Shown here: in pieces, positions 35,706-43,898 of the stretch
How the letters are laid out: each line of letters opens with the position of its first letter
Numbering within the stretch: position 1 is the stretch's first letter
Origin: Phenylobacterium sp. Root1290
GTDB lineage: Bacteria; Pseudomonadota; Alphaproteobacteria; Caulobacterales; Caulobacteraceae
Direction: 5' to 3'
NCBI RefSeq assembly: GCF_001425305.1
Contig: NZ_LMEE01000003.1
Span: 186,001-250,000 of the forward strand
Length of the DNA: 64,000 nt
Made by a program: the position numbers and the translations under genes
The notes under the pieces: generated by a model
The model's input: the letters and a program-made list of their open reading frames with translations, nothing else
What the model was told of the DNA's origin: nothing
Database searches by the model: none

Positions 35706-36493
35706 GCTTCGCCTGGCGTCAGCTTCAGCTGTTGCTCTGCGCGGTGCAGTTCCTGACCCGCGTGCCGACGCCCGCCTTGCCCGGCTTCGAGCTCGACTGG
35801 ATTTCGCGCAGCGCCCGATACTTCCCGCTCATCGGCCTGATGGTCGGCGGCGCCTGTGCGGCGGTGTTCTGGGGCGCTTCGCAGCTCTGGAGCGGCGCGC
35901 TGCCCGCCCTGCTCGCCATCGCCGTCGGCGTCCTGCTGACCGGCGCCTTCCACGAGGACGGTCTGGCCGACACCGCCGACGGCCTGGGCGGCGGCTCAAC
36001 GCCCGAGCGCCGGCTGGAGATCATGAAGGACAGCCGCATCGGGACCTATGGTGCGCTCGGCCTTGGCCTGGTGCTGGCGATCAAGATCGCGGCGCTGGCG
36101 ACCCTGCCCGCCGGGCTGGGCGCCTGGACCCTCGTCGCGGCCCACGCCGGGGGGCGCGGCGCGGCGGTTCTGACCATGCGCGCGCTTGCCTATGTCCGCG
36201 ACGTCGACGGCGGCAAGTGGAAGCCCGCGCCCTCTGATCTGGGCTTCTGGGAGGTGCTGACCGCCCTGACCTTCGCCGCTCTGCCGCTGGCCCTCTCGCC
36301 GTCAGGCGTGGTGTTCCAGGCGCTGGCGGGCGGCGCGCTGCTGGCCTTGATCCTGGCCCTGGCCGCTCGCCGGCTGCTCGGCGGCTACACCGGCGATGTG
36401 CTCGGCGCGATCGAGCAGGTGTTCGAGCTGGGCTTCACTCTGGGCGTCGCCGCCGCCCTGGCCTGGTCGGTCCGGCCGGTTTCCGAACCCTGA
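35702..36493 (+). CDS. cobS: Adenosylcobinamide-GDP ribazoletransferase (cobalamin synthase)
   Basis: Integral membrane enzyme joining AdoCbi-GDP (from CobU) and alpha-ribazole (phosphate). It has 263 residues with several hydrophobic helices. The family motifs FLTRVPTPALP, the metal-binding FHEDGLADTADGLGGG and EIMKDSRIGTYGALGL are all present. The start is GTG in a GTGA overlap with the cobT stop. It is the last gene of the riboswitch-led operon. Confidence 0.95.
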   Translation: MSFAWRQLQLLLCAVQFLTRVPTPALPGFELDWISRSARYFPLIGLMVGGACAAVFWGASQLWSGALPALLAIAVGVLLTGAFHEDGLADTADGLGGGSTPERRLEIMKDSRIGTYGALGLGLVLAIKIAALATLPAGLGAWTLVAAHAGGRGAAVLTMRALAYVRDVDGGKWKPAPSDLGFWEVLTALTFAALPLALSPSGVVFQALAGGALLALILALAARRLLGGYTGDVLGAIEQVFELGFTLGVAAALAWSVRPVSEP

Positions 36494-36504
36494 GAATCGG
36501 GTTC
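36485..36504 (+). terminator. Weak hairpin at the end of the cob operon
   Basis: GAACCC, an 8-base loop, then GGGTTC, overlapping the cobS stop codon. The stem is only 6 base pairs and has no T-run, so it is a possible 3' end structure rather than a convincing terminator. No better candidate is visible before 36666. Confidence 0.25.
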
Positions 36505-36665
36505 AAACTCCACGACCTAGGCGGGAACTATTCAGCTTTCGCCGTAAGTGTACGCCGCATATTGTTTGATTCTCCGAGATGACTGCCGCCGCGAGGGAAA
36601 CTTCGTGAGCAACGGTAGATATAATTGATCTCGGAGCGAGGAGACGTGAGACGTCGAGCGAGCGA

Positions 36666-37262
36666 ATGACGGACGACGATCACGACGAAGTCCGGGCGGA
36701 GATGCGTCACCGGGCTGCCAATACCTTCCAACTCATTTCGGCTCTGGCCCGTATGCGTGGGCAGAGAACGTCTGAACCTGAGGCCCGCCGCCAGCTGATC
36801 TGGATCGCCGAGGCGATCGGTGCGGTTGGCGCGCTTGAGCGCCACCGCTGCGAGGGCGGCATCAATTTCCAGGACTATCTGCTCGAAATGGCGCCGATCT
36901 GGCGGCGGCGTCAGGCGGCCAGTCCAACCGAAGTGGTCGTCGCTATGGAGCCGATCATCGCGCCCGACCAGGCGGCCTCGACCCTGGCCCTGATCGTCCA
37001 TGAACTGGTCGCCAACGCCCTGGCCCATGCGTACCCGGAAGACGCTCCCGGCCAGGTCGAGGTGCGCCTGTCCAGGCTTCCGGGCGAGGCCCGCTACGAG
37101 CTTCTGGTGATGGATCACGGCCGCGGGTTCGATCCTGCCGCGCCCAGCGGTCGCGAGCGCTTCGGGCTGTGGTTCGTGCGCAGCCTGGCCGCCCAGGTGC
37201 GCGGCGATCTCAAGCTGGAGACCCGGGCCGGGGTGACGGCGCGGCTGGCTTTCACGCTCTAG
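36666..37262 (+). CDS. Stand-alone sensor histidine kinase core (HisKA_2/HWE type)
   Basis: 198 residues consisting only of a dimerisation/phospho-acceptor helix (EMRHRAANTFQLISALARMR, His at 14) and a HATPase domain (N box HELVANALAHAYPED, G1 box DHGRGFDP, G2-like GLWFVRSLAAQ). It has no membrane segment, PAS or other input domain. In alphaproteobacteria such kinases often feed PhyR or single-domain regulators, but no partner is encoded here. The gap upstream (36505-36665) is AT-rich and likely holds the promoter. It ends in a 4-base CTAG overlap with the converging Crp-family gene. Confidence 0.85.
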   Translation: MTDDDHDEVRAEMRHRAANTFQLISALARMRGQRTSEPEARRQLIWIAEAIGAVGALERHRCEGGINFQDYLLEMAPIWRRRQAASPTEVVVAMEPIIAPDQAASTLALIVHELVANALAHAYPEDAPGQVEVRLSRLPGEARYELLVMDHGRGFDPAAPSGRERFGLWFVRSLAAQVRGDLKLETRAGVTARLAFTL

Positions 37263-37972
37263 GCGCGTGCGCCGTCCGGCGTGGGCGGCGACGGAAGCAG
37301 GCGTTCGTAGTTGCGCCGGATCACGTCGTAGCACTCGCAAGCCGCTTGGCTCAGGCCCTCGCGATCGACGATGTCGACGATGCCGCGCCGATAGCGGATC
37401 AGCCCCTTGTCCTGCAGCACCCGCGCCACGGCGGTGACGGTCGTGCGTTGCACGCCCAGCATATCGGCCAGGAATTCCTGCGTCAGGGCCACGGAGTCCG
37501 TCGAGATCCGGTCGTGGCAGGTCAGCAGCCAGCGGCAGAACCGCGCCTCGACCGAATGCAGGGCGTTGCACGCCGCCGACTGCGTGGTGTGTCCCAGCAG
37601 CGCCTCGGCGTGGCGGTCGACCATGTCCCGGATGCGCGGGCTCTTCAGCCAGGCGTCGTGCAACTGGCTCGATCCGATGCGCGAGCACCGGCAGGGCGTC
37701 TGCACGATGGCGCGCGAGAGCGAGTGCCGCGGCGCGACGGCCGAGGACAGCCCGACAGCGCCTTCTCGTCCGATGGTGGCGCTCTCGATGGCTGCGCCGT
37801 TCTCCATCAAGGTCATCATCGAGACCACGCCGTCGTGCGGAAAGTAGACCACGTCTACCCGGTCGCCGGGCTCGTACAGGAGTCGGGCGCGCTCAAGGTC
37901 CATATGGGTCAGGTGCGGCGCCATCAGACCAAAATCCTCCGGCGGCAGTGCGGCGAGTAAGCGATTTTGCAC
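37259..37972 (-). CDS. Crp/Fnr-family transcription regulator
   Basis: About 237 residues. The cyclic-nucleotide-binding-type beta-roll comes first (RLLYEPGDRVDVVYFPHDGV, ESATIGREGAVGL), then the dimer helix and a winged helix-turn-helix (LTQEFLADMLGVQRTTVTAV). There is no Fnr-type N-terminal Cys cluster. The architecture resembles small alphaproteobacterial Crp-like proteins that lack clear cAMP-binding residues. The start is uncertain: GTG at 37972 begins just before the conserved QNRLLAALPPEDF, while an open frame continues to 38119. It converges with the HWE kinase gene. Confidence 0.88.
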   Translation of the reverse strand: MQNRLLAALPPEDFGLMAPHLTHMDLERARLLYEPGDRVDVVYFPHDGVVSMMTLMENGAAIESATIGREGAVGLSSAVAPRHSLSRAIVQTPCRCSRIGSSQLHDAWLKSPRIRDMVDRHAEALLGHTTQSAACNALHSVEARFCRWLLTCHDRISTDSVALTQEFLADMLGVQRTTVTAVARVLQDKGLIRYRRGIVDIVDREGLSQAACECYDVIRRNYERLLPSPPTPDGARA

Positions 37973-38202
37973 TGAACTCGGAGACCTTCGTGGGGGAGAA
38001 TCAAGCGTCGCCTTAAGGCTTGGCGTTAACCTAGTCTGACGCAGCGTTGATGACTGTCGTGAACACGACACAACTTCCCGACGGCGTAGCGAAAATAAAA
38101 CTACGGAGTGATCAGCCACACGAGAACTGGCGAATATCGACCGCCGTTCTCGGAAATCTCAGATTGAACCGAAGTATACCTGCGCCCGCGGCTGTACAGG
38201 GC

Positions 38203-38694
38203 TCAATGGAAGTGCAGGTTCGCCCGTCCGCCCAGGTGCGGCTCGTGCTTCCTGGCGTTCGCCATGGCGATTTCCCAAGCGAAGGTCACCGGGCCGGCCT
38301 GCGAGCACCAGACCTCTGCATCGCGGCAGTCCATGCTGATCAAGGTCAGCTGCGGATCGTCCTTGCCCTGCGGATACCAGGCCGCGACGACCGCGTTCCA
38401 GTACTTGGCGATGCGCGCCACATCGTGCTGCAGCGTCAGTTCGCCGGTGATGCAGGCCTGCACTTCTCTTTGCTGGAAGACGAACAGCCCGGCGCGCCGC
38501 TGGCCGATCTGGCTGGCCAGCTCGGTGTTCGCGCGCGTGAAGAACCACAGTCGCTCTCCGTCGCGTTCGACGAATGCTGTCATGGGCTGCAGGGCGGTGT
38601 CGCCGGCCAGACCCAGCATTCCAGTCTGGTGGCGTTCGATGTCTTCCCAAAGCTTCCGCTCGACGGCGGCGCGGTCGTTCATGTCGATGCTCAT
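38203..38694 (-). CDS. Pyridoxamine-phosphate-oxidase-like flavin-binding protein (general stress protein 26 type)
   Basis: 163 residues forming a split-barrel flavin-binding fold. Typical features are MTAFVERDGERLWFFTRANT, the VQACITGELTL strand pair, IAKYWNAVVAAWYPQGKDDP and EVWCSQAGPVTFAWEIA. These match the bacterial FMN-binding 'general stress protein 26' group, whose substrate is unknown. The start at 38694 has GAGGAA six bases upstream; an upstream in-frame Met at 38721 is less likely. Confidence 0.85.
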   Translation of the reverse strand: MSIDMNDRAAVERKLWEDIERHQTGMLGLAGDTALQPMTAFVERDGERLWFFTRANTELASQIGQRRAGLFVFQQREVQACITGELTLQHDVARIAKYWNAVVAAWYPQGKDDPQLTLISMDCRDAEVWCSQAGPVTFAWEIAMANARKHEPHLGGRANLHFH

Positions 38695-38855
38695 GACGTT
38701 TCCTCGCTGACGGACCTTCACATGAACCCCAAAGCAAAGCCGAGGTTCCGGGACGAAGCGTCGCTTTCCCTCGCGTCATGCTTCCCAGGGAGCATGTGCA
38801 TGGGCCATGATGAGCTCATTCTTTCGACTGCCGATTCAAAGTTGAGATCATTTCG

Positions 38856-39620
38856 ATGAGCGAGATCGTCGTTCCCCGCCAATTTCGGGGACCTCCCTTC
38901 ACGGCCAATGGCGGCTACATCTGCGGCGTGCTCTCCAACGCGGTCGGTGGCCGCGGCGTGGCGATGCTGCGTGCCGGCGTGCCCCTCGACACTGCGGTGA
39001 CGCTGCAGCCCGGCGAGGGCGATGGCGTCCTGCTGGTCAACGCCGAAGGCGCGGTGCTGGGTTCGGCCCGCCCGGCCGAGGACAGCCAGATTCCCAATCC
39101 GCCGCCTGCGCCGCCCAGCATCGAGGAGGCCAAGGCCTTCGGTGCGGCCTCGCCGTTCGCCGAGCGCTCGCTGCACCGGGGCTGCTTCTCCTGCTGCATC
39201 GAGCGGGAAGCCGGTGAGGGCCTGGGCGTCTATGTCGGTCAGATCGACGGCGCGCCGGTCGGTCACTGCGCCGGCGTCTGGACGCCGCACGCCAACTTCG
39301 CCGACGCCGACGGGACCATTCCCGACGAAGTCACCTGGGGCGCGCTCGACTGCTCCGGCTCGATGGCCTGGTGGATCAAGGCCGGCTCGCCGGTTGGTCT
39401 GCTCGGCACCATGGCCGGCGAGGTCCTGCGCAAGCCGAAGGCGGGCGAGACCTATGTCGTCGTCGCCTGGGCGCGCGAGGTCGAGGGCCGCAAGCACTTC
39501 GCCGGCGTCGCGCTGTTCGACGGCGCGGGCGAGGTGATGGCGCGTTCGGGCCAGATCTGGATCGGCCGCCCGCCGGGCGCTCCGATGCCGATGCCGCTGG
39601 GCGCGACCCAACAAGCCTAG
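38856..39620 (+). CDS. Acyl-CoA thioesterase-like (hotdog) protein
   Basis: 254 residues. The N-terminal GPPFTANGGYICGVLSNAVG and the C-terminal ETYVVVAWAREVEGRKHFAG plus GEVMARSGQIWIG look like the two hotdog repeats of thioesterase-superfamily proteins. A Pro-rich linker and a Cys-rich patch (HRGCFSCCIEREAG) lie between them. The substrate is unknown; the nearby acyl-CoA dehydrogenases are 16 kb away and need not be related. The ATG at 38856 is the first in frame. Confidence 0.7.
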   Translation: MSEIVVPRQFRGPPFTANGGYICGVLSNAVGGRGVAMLRAGVPLDTAVTLQPGEGDGVLLVNAEGAVLGSARPAEDSQIPNPPPAPPSIEEAKAFGAASPFAERSLHRGCFSCCIEREAGEGLGVYVGQIDGAPVGHCAGVWTPHANFADADGTIPDEVTWGALDCSGSMAWWIKAGSPVGLLGTMAGEVLRKPKAGETYVVVAWAREVEGRKHFAGVALFDGAGEVMARSGQIWIGRPPGAPMPMPLGATQQA

Positions 39621-39848
39621 AGACGGTTCGGCGCCGCCAGCGCGTCGATCATGTTCAATATCGTCCTCGCCGGAAATTCGGCGGGGCAGGACGGGTTCGG
39701 CCGCTGGTCGGACCCGTTTGGCTGTGTGTCTTCACGACGACGATGAAGGCGCTCAGCGAACAAAGTTCACGGAACATACGTATATTTCACCATTTGATAA
39801 CCATGAGAGCGCAGCCTTCCCCCACGTCGCGATTAGAAAGATCGTCCG

Positions 39849-40037
39849 ATGTTCAAGGTGGAGTTTCATTTTCTGGGTGAAGGTCTCTGGAGCCGCGCCG
39901 CGCCGATGACGCAATTGGCGGCGGCGCATCTGGCCAAGACCATGCAGGAACTCGGCTTCGCAGACGAAGCCAGGGTCGTACCCAGTCGCCCCCTCGATGG
40001 CCGTGAAGAAGGCCGAACGTTCGACGTCCGCGTCTAA
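39849..40037 (+). CDS. Small hypothetical protein
   Basis: 62 residues (starts MFKVEFHFLGEGLWSRAAP, ends RTFDVRV), with mixed hydrophobic and charged residues, no signal and no membrane helix. A GAAAG purine run precedes the ATG. I do not recognise the family. The gap before it (39621-39848) shows no other coding signal; an AT-rich stretch near 39770-39800 could be its promoter. Confidence 0.45.
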   Translation: MFKVEFHFLGEGLWSRAAPMTQLAAAHLAKTMQELGFADEARVVPSRPLDGREEGRTFDVRV

Positions 40038-40134
40038 CCGCCCGGCAGGCAGGCGGAAGCGGCGTTGCAATTGTTGATTGTGCCTTGAAGGGGCCCGCCG
40101 TCGATCCTACGACGCGGTGTCTGGGGGATTTACC

Positions 40135-41259
40135 GTGTCGCGTGATCGAACTTTCCGCAGCCTCGAGTATCTGAAGAAGAGCGCTGCGACCTCCCGGGTC
40201 CTGAACCTCTGGCAAATATCCCTCCGTGAGGGGAGCAAGCCCGACCACCAGGAAAACCCCTTCTTCCGCAACTCGCTGCTGAACCGCAGCATGATCCTCA
40301 AACACCGCGTCCGCGGCAGCGAGGCTGACCTCTTCGACTATCCGGTTCAGACCGCGACCAAGATCCTGCTGCCGATCGCCGAGCGCGAGCTGCGCTACGG
40401 GGCGCGGTTCCTGTTCGTCGGCCAGCGCGACTTCGAGGAGGTCGCCGACGCCTCCTTCGCCGAGGATCTGCGCCGCGGATCGCGAGATAGGCTGGTGCTC
40501 GACATCATCGCCGGCCTGCCCTCGCTCGATCCGTTCCTGATGCGCGAGAGCCTGAAGACCAATGGCTTCACCCCGGCGGCCTGCTACTTCAACCTCTCCG
40601 ACGGCGACGTCGAGCGGATGGCCGCCTCGGCGCGGCTGGAGCTTGAGCCGCTGGTGCGGATGTCGTTCGGCGACGGCCATGCCTTCGCGGCGAAGTCGGC
40701 GACCCTGCTCTCCAAGCTGCTCTCCGACGCCAACAGCGCCGAGCTGGAGCCCTTGCGGCGGGTGATGAACATGGACGCCCAGCAGTTCCGCGAGGGCGTC
40801 TTCTGCTGGAAGGCTTTCCTCTATTACAAATGGCAGCTGCGCGACCTGCTGCCGCGCATCCGCAAGGTCGTCGACGAGATCTCGGTGATCCGCCCGGTCG
40901 GCCCGATGGAGGCCGAGGATCGGGTCTACATCACCCGCATCAAGAAGGATCTGCGCGGCTGGATCTTCTCGGCGACCGCGGCGGTGACGGAGTCGCTGGC
41001 CGCCTACGACACCGCCTACGCCGCGATGACCCAGCACAGCAATCCGGCCTCGTTCCGCGAGTTCCTGCTGCGCGCGCCGGCGATGTTCAACAGCCTGGGC
41101 GAGCGGCTCTCAGCCATCGAGCACGTCGCCAGCTTCTGGCGGTTCCGGTTCCCGGCCGGCCAGTTGCAGCGGATCGGCGTCGACGAGCTGATCGACATCT
41201 TCATGGACTTCGAGGCCAGCCTGAACACCGTCTCGGTCGAGCCGGTCCATCTTTCATAG
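40135..41259 (+). CDS. Conserved-looking hypothetical protein
   Basis: About 374 residues, mainly alpha-helical, with no signal peptide or membrane segment. It has even codon usage and strong third-position GC, so it is a real gene. Notable stretches are YPVQTATKILLPIAERELRY, FEEVADASFAEDLRRG and the C-terminal VDELIDIFMDFEASLNTV. No known domain is recognised. GTG at 40135 with GGGGGAT upstream is preferred over a more distant TTG at 40078. It converges with the porin-like gene across a terminator hairpin. Confidence 0.8.
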   Translation: MSRDRTFRSLEYLKKSAATSRVLNLWQISLREGSKPDHQENPFFRNSLLNRSMILKHRVRGSEADLFDYPVQTATKILLPIAERELRYGARFLFVGQRDFEEVADASFAEDLRRGSRDRLVLDIIAGLPSLDPFLMRESLKTNGFTPAACYFNLSDGDVERMAASARLELEPLVRMSFGDGHAFAAKSATLLSKLLSDANSAELEPLRRVMNMDAQQFREGVFCWKAFLYYKWQLRDLLPRIRKVVDEISVIRPVGPMEAEDRVYITRIKKDLRGWIFSATAAVTESLAAYDTAYAAMTQHSNPASFREFLLRAPAMFNSLGERLSAIEHVASFWRFRFPAGQLQRIGVDELIDIFMDFEASLNTVSVEPVHLS

Positions 41260-41263
41260 AAAA

Positions 41264-41291
41264 GGCGCCCCCGGCCGAAGCCGGGAGCGCC
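41264..41291 (-). terminator. Terminator hairpin for the outer-membrane protein gene
   Basis: A stem of GGCGC plus CCCGGC pairing with GCCGGG plus GCGCC around a CGAA loop, with one C-A mismatch. Read on the minus strand it is followed by TTTTC, fitting termination of the 41318-42118 gene. It also separates that gene from the converging hypothetical gene. Confidence 0.75.
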
Positions 41292-41317
41292 CGCGTCCGA
41301 TCTAGACGATCGAAAGC

Positions 41318-42118
41318 TTAGTAGGCGGCGCCGATCGCGGAGATCACGCCCTGGCCCAGCGAACCGCCGAACAGGTTGGTGGTCGAACCCAGCGACGCGC
41401 CGGCTTGGTCGCGGTCGCGCAGGGTGCCGCCGAAGGTGTAGCGCAGGCCGATCTTGAAGGTGTCGGCCTTCAGGTCGACGTCGTCCATTTCGCCATGCTC
41501 GTAGCCGCCCGTGACGCTCCACGGGGTGCCGGCGAACTGGTACTCGGCGTCGGCGCCGACATTCCACATGTCGAGGTCGCCGCCGGTGGCGTCAGCCTTG
41601 GTGTAGCCGGCCGAGCCCTGGAGCTTGAAATTGTCGGTCACGAAGTAGCGCAGCTCGGCGCGGCCGGCCCAGAAGTCCACGTCGTCCAGGTCGTCCGATT
41701 GGCCGTAGCCGACTTGACCGTACAGGGTGGTCTGCGGGGTCACGTTGAACTGGGCTTCGGCGCCCACGGCCCACAGGGTCACGTCGTCGCTCTTGTTGAC
41801 GCCCAGGAAGCCGCCGGCCAGGCCGCCGTCGAAGGTCTTGTTCAGGTGGCCGGTCACGGCCCAGGTGGTGGCGTCGCCGCCGTCGGCGTCAAAGTTCGTC
41901 ACCGAACCATCGACGGCGCCGCGCAGCGACGAACCGACGTCGAAGGCCACCGCGCCCTCGCCTTGGAACACGTCGGCGTCAGTGTCGCCGAGCGCGCCGG
42001 CGTCCAGTTGGGTGCGGCCGTAGTTGACGCCGGCATGGCCGACGGTTTGAGCTTGAGCGGCGCCGGTCAGCGCGAAAAAGGCGGCCGCAGCGGCCGTCGC
42101 GATCAGTTGGGTCTTCAC
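41318..42118 (-). CDS. Small outer-membrane beta-barrel (porin-like) protein
   Basis: 266 residues. A Sec signal peptide (MKTQLIATAAAAAFFALTGA, cleaved after AQAQ) is followed by repeated amphipathic strands with Gly/aromatic patterns (TTLYGQVGYGQSDDLDDVDF, GYTKADATGGDLDMWNVGA). Many Asp-rich turns occur (DLDDVD, DDVDLKAD), suggesting cation-binding loops. The C-terminal AIGAAY lacks the usual terminal Phe. The substrate is unknown. It has a clear terminator. Confidence 0.85.
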   Translation of the reverse strand: MKTQLIATAAAAAFFALTGAAQAQTVGHAGVNYGRTQLDAGALGDTDADVFQGEGAVAFDVGSSLRGAVDGSVTNFDADGGDATTWAVTGHLNKTFDGGLAGGFLGVNKSDDVTLWAVGAEAQFNVTPQTTLYGQVGYGQSDDLDDVDFWAGRAELRYFVTDNFKLQGSAGYTKADATGGDLDMWNVGADAEYQFAGTPWSVTGGYEHGEMDDVDLKADTFKIGLRYTFGGTLRDRDQAGASLGSTTNLFGGSLGQGVISAIGAAY

Positions 42119-42220
42119 GTTCTTGTCCCCTTTTGGGCTTGAAACACTGAGGCCCAGCTATGCCTGTCATGCCGCCGTCACAATGGTTGAACCCCTTGTA
42201 TTTCACCGGTCTGCGAAGGG

Positions 42221-42238
42221 TGTGACCGGTCAGTCACA
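42221..42238. promoter_or_regulatory. Inverted repeat TGTGAC-N6-GTCACA
   Basis: Perfect 6-base arms with a 6-base spacer in the 391-base gap between the divergent porin-like and truncated-haemoglobin genes. The arms look Crp-like, but the spacing (TGTGA-N8-TCACA) is two bases longer than the Crp consensus. It lies about 100 bases upstream of the porin-like start. Confidence 0.4.
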
Positions 42239-42401
42239 GTTGGCGCCGCGCCCCCTTGAAACCAGAATCCGCCGACCTATGGCCGGCGCCGAAACGGCAA
42301 GATTTGGCCTCGAACGAGCGCTTATCGGGGGTCGCTTGGAACGCCGCTTCGCCATCGGTCGGCCAGGCCGCCGACAAAAAAGCGTACGGATCGGTCGTTT
42401 G

Positions 42402-42415
42402 ATATCGAACGATAT
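42402..42415. promoter_or_regulatory. Palindrome ATATCG-AA-CGATAT upstream of the truncated haemoglobin gene
   Basis: A perfect 6-base inverted repeat about 95 bases before the haemoglobin start, in an otherwise AT-rich stretch. It could be an operator for a redox- or NO-responsive regulator; no consensus I know matches it exactly. The rest of the gap (42119-42509) has no convincing gene. Confidence 0.35.
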
Positions 42416-42509
42416 TCGGCATGAATTTTGCGGCTTTTGTGGATGTGCGCCGGGACCTCCGGACAATTGCGGGCTTTCGCCGACCTCAGCGCGCGCCTAT
42501 CTCGCTGTC

Positions 42510-42890
42510 ATGCATTCGGAAGTGACGCCCCAGAATCTGCGCGAGCTTGTCGGCCGCTTCTATGGCCGCGCGCGCGAGGACGACCTGATCGGGCCGGTGT
42601 TCAACGGCGCCGTCGACGATTGGGACCATCACCTCGACCACATCGCCCAGTTCTGGGCCGCCGGGCTGCTGGGCGTCGGCCGCTTCACCGGCCGCCCGAT
42701 GGCCGCGCACCTGCGCCAGCCGATCACCCCGCCGATGTTCGACCGCTGGCTGGCGCTGTGGAAGGAGGCGACCGACGAGACCTATGTCCCGCCGATCGCC
42801 CAGGGACTGCAGGCGAGAGCCGCCCGCATCGCCGAGAGCTTCAAGCTCGGCCTGTTCTATCGGCCGGCTCAGGACGCGCCGGCCGGCTAG
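42510..42890 (+). CDS. Group III truncated haemoglobin
   Basis: 126 residues of 2-over-2 globin fold: LRELVGRFYGRAREDDLIGP, then DDWDHHLDHIAQFWAAGLLG and the C-terminal ITPPMFDRWLALWKEATDE. Haem-binding histidines are in the HHLDHIAQFW and AAHLRQP regions. Such proteins bind oxygen or NO and are linked to microaerobic or nitrosative stress. The ATG at 42510 is chosen because the conserved VTPQNLRELV begins directly after it. The stop overlaps that of the converging SDR gene by CTAG. Confidence 0.9.
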   Translation: MHSEVTPQNLRELVGRFYGRAREDDLIGPVFNGAVDDWDHHLDHIAQFWAAGLLGVGRFTGRPMAAHLRQPITPPMFDRWLALWKEATDETYVPPIAQGLQARAARIAESFKLGLFYRPAQDAPAG

Positions 42891-43681
42891 TAGACCGCCG
42901 CATAGTTGCCCAGCGCATTGCCGCTGGCGTCGCCGGCCCCGCTGCCGCCGTCGACCGGAATGATCGCGCCGTTCACATAGGCCGCCTTGTCGGTGGACAG
43001 GAAGATGGCCATGTCGGCGATCTCGTCCTTCTGGCCATAGCGGCGCATAGGGTTGCGGCTGTTGACGCGGGCCTCGGCCTCCGGCGTCGGGGCCAACCGC
43101 GCCATGCCCTCGGTGTCGGCGATCGGCCCGGGCGAGATGGCGTTGACCCGCACGCCCGCCGGTCCCCATTCCAGCGCCAGGCACTTGGTCAGCATGTTGA
43201 TCCCGGCCTTCGCCGCGCAGACGTGCGCCTGGTACATCGACGCGCGCTCGGCCTGGCCCGCCGTGATCGAGATCAGCGAGGCGCCCGGGCGGTTCAGGAA
43301 CTCGAACGAGGCGCGCAGCACGTTGAAGGTGCCGATCAGGTCGATGTCGACGACGGTCTTGAAGCCGTTGGCGCTCATGCCCAGGGCCGGGGCCACGAAG
43401 TTGCCGGCCGCGCCCGACAGCACGATGTCGATGGGACCCAGCTCGTCATGCGTACGCTTCAGCGCCGCCTCGACCGCCGCATAGTCGCGCACGTCGGCGG
43501 CCATGCCGATGCAGGGGCCGAACGCGGCCACTTCCTTGGCGGCGGCCTCGATCTTCTCGGCGCTGCGGCTGATGAGCGCGACCTTGGCGCCGGCGGCGGC
43601 GAACCGCTTGGCGATGCCCAGGTTGATGCCGCTCGATCCGCCGGCCACAAAGGCCACCTTGCCCGCCAGTTCCTGGCCCAT
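42887..43681 (-). CDS. Short-chain dehydrogenase of the 2,4-dienoyl-CoA reductase type
   Basis: 264 residues with the NAD(P) Rossmann motif (VAGGSSGINLGIAKRFAAAG) and conserved DVRD, SGAAGNF and the family signature VNAISPGPIADTEGM. The usual SDR active-site YxxxK is replaced by a segment (YQAHVCAAKAG) with no Tyr four residues before the Lys. That is characteristic of the DECR branch, which reduces 2,4-dienoyl-CoA in unsaturated fatty acid breakdown. The start at 43681 has GGGAGAG upstream; longer frames add nonconserved residues. Confidence 0.85.
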   Translation of the reverse strand: MGQELAGKVAFVAGGSSGINLGIAKRFAAAGAKVALISRSAEKIEAAAKEVAAFGPCIGMAADVRDYAAVEAALKRTHDELGPIDIVLSGAAGNFVAPALGMSANGFKTVVDIDLIGTFNVLRASFEFLNRPGASLISITAGQAERASMYQAHVCAAKAGINMLTKCLALEWGPAGVRVNAISPGPIADTEGMARLAPTPEAEARVNSRNPMRRYGQKDEIADMAIFLSTDKAAYVNGAIIPVDGGSGAGDASGNALGNYAAVY

Positions 43682-43898
43682 GTCTCTCTCCCTTGGTTTG
43701 GCGGCGAGCTTAGCCCCGCGCGGGGCGGGCGCGAAAGACTGACCCCACGGAGGGCGTCTTCCAGCCAAGCTTGTATTTCGAAAAACCGGTCCGGCGCGCC
43801 TCACGCAAGTGCTTGACGGCGCGTCGGCGCCTTGTTCATTATCAGCGATAACTTATGAGGCCGCGGCGAGCGGCCCGCTTCTAGGGTTAAGGGAACAG

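Noticed and set aside
36494..36665. EcfG-type stress promoter (GGAAC-N16/17-CGTT) before the HWE kinase
   Set aside because: A GGGAAC is present, but the downstream CGTA is at the wrong spacing (14 bases) and does not match.
42221..42238. Canonical Crp binding site
   Set aside because: The arms fit, but the spacer is two bases too long for TGTGA-N6-TCACA; kept only as an unexplained inverted repeat.
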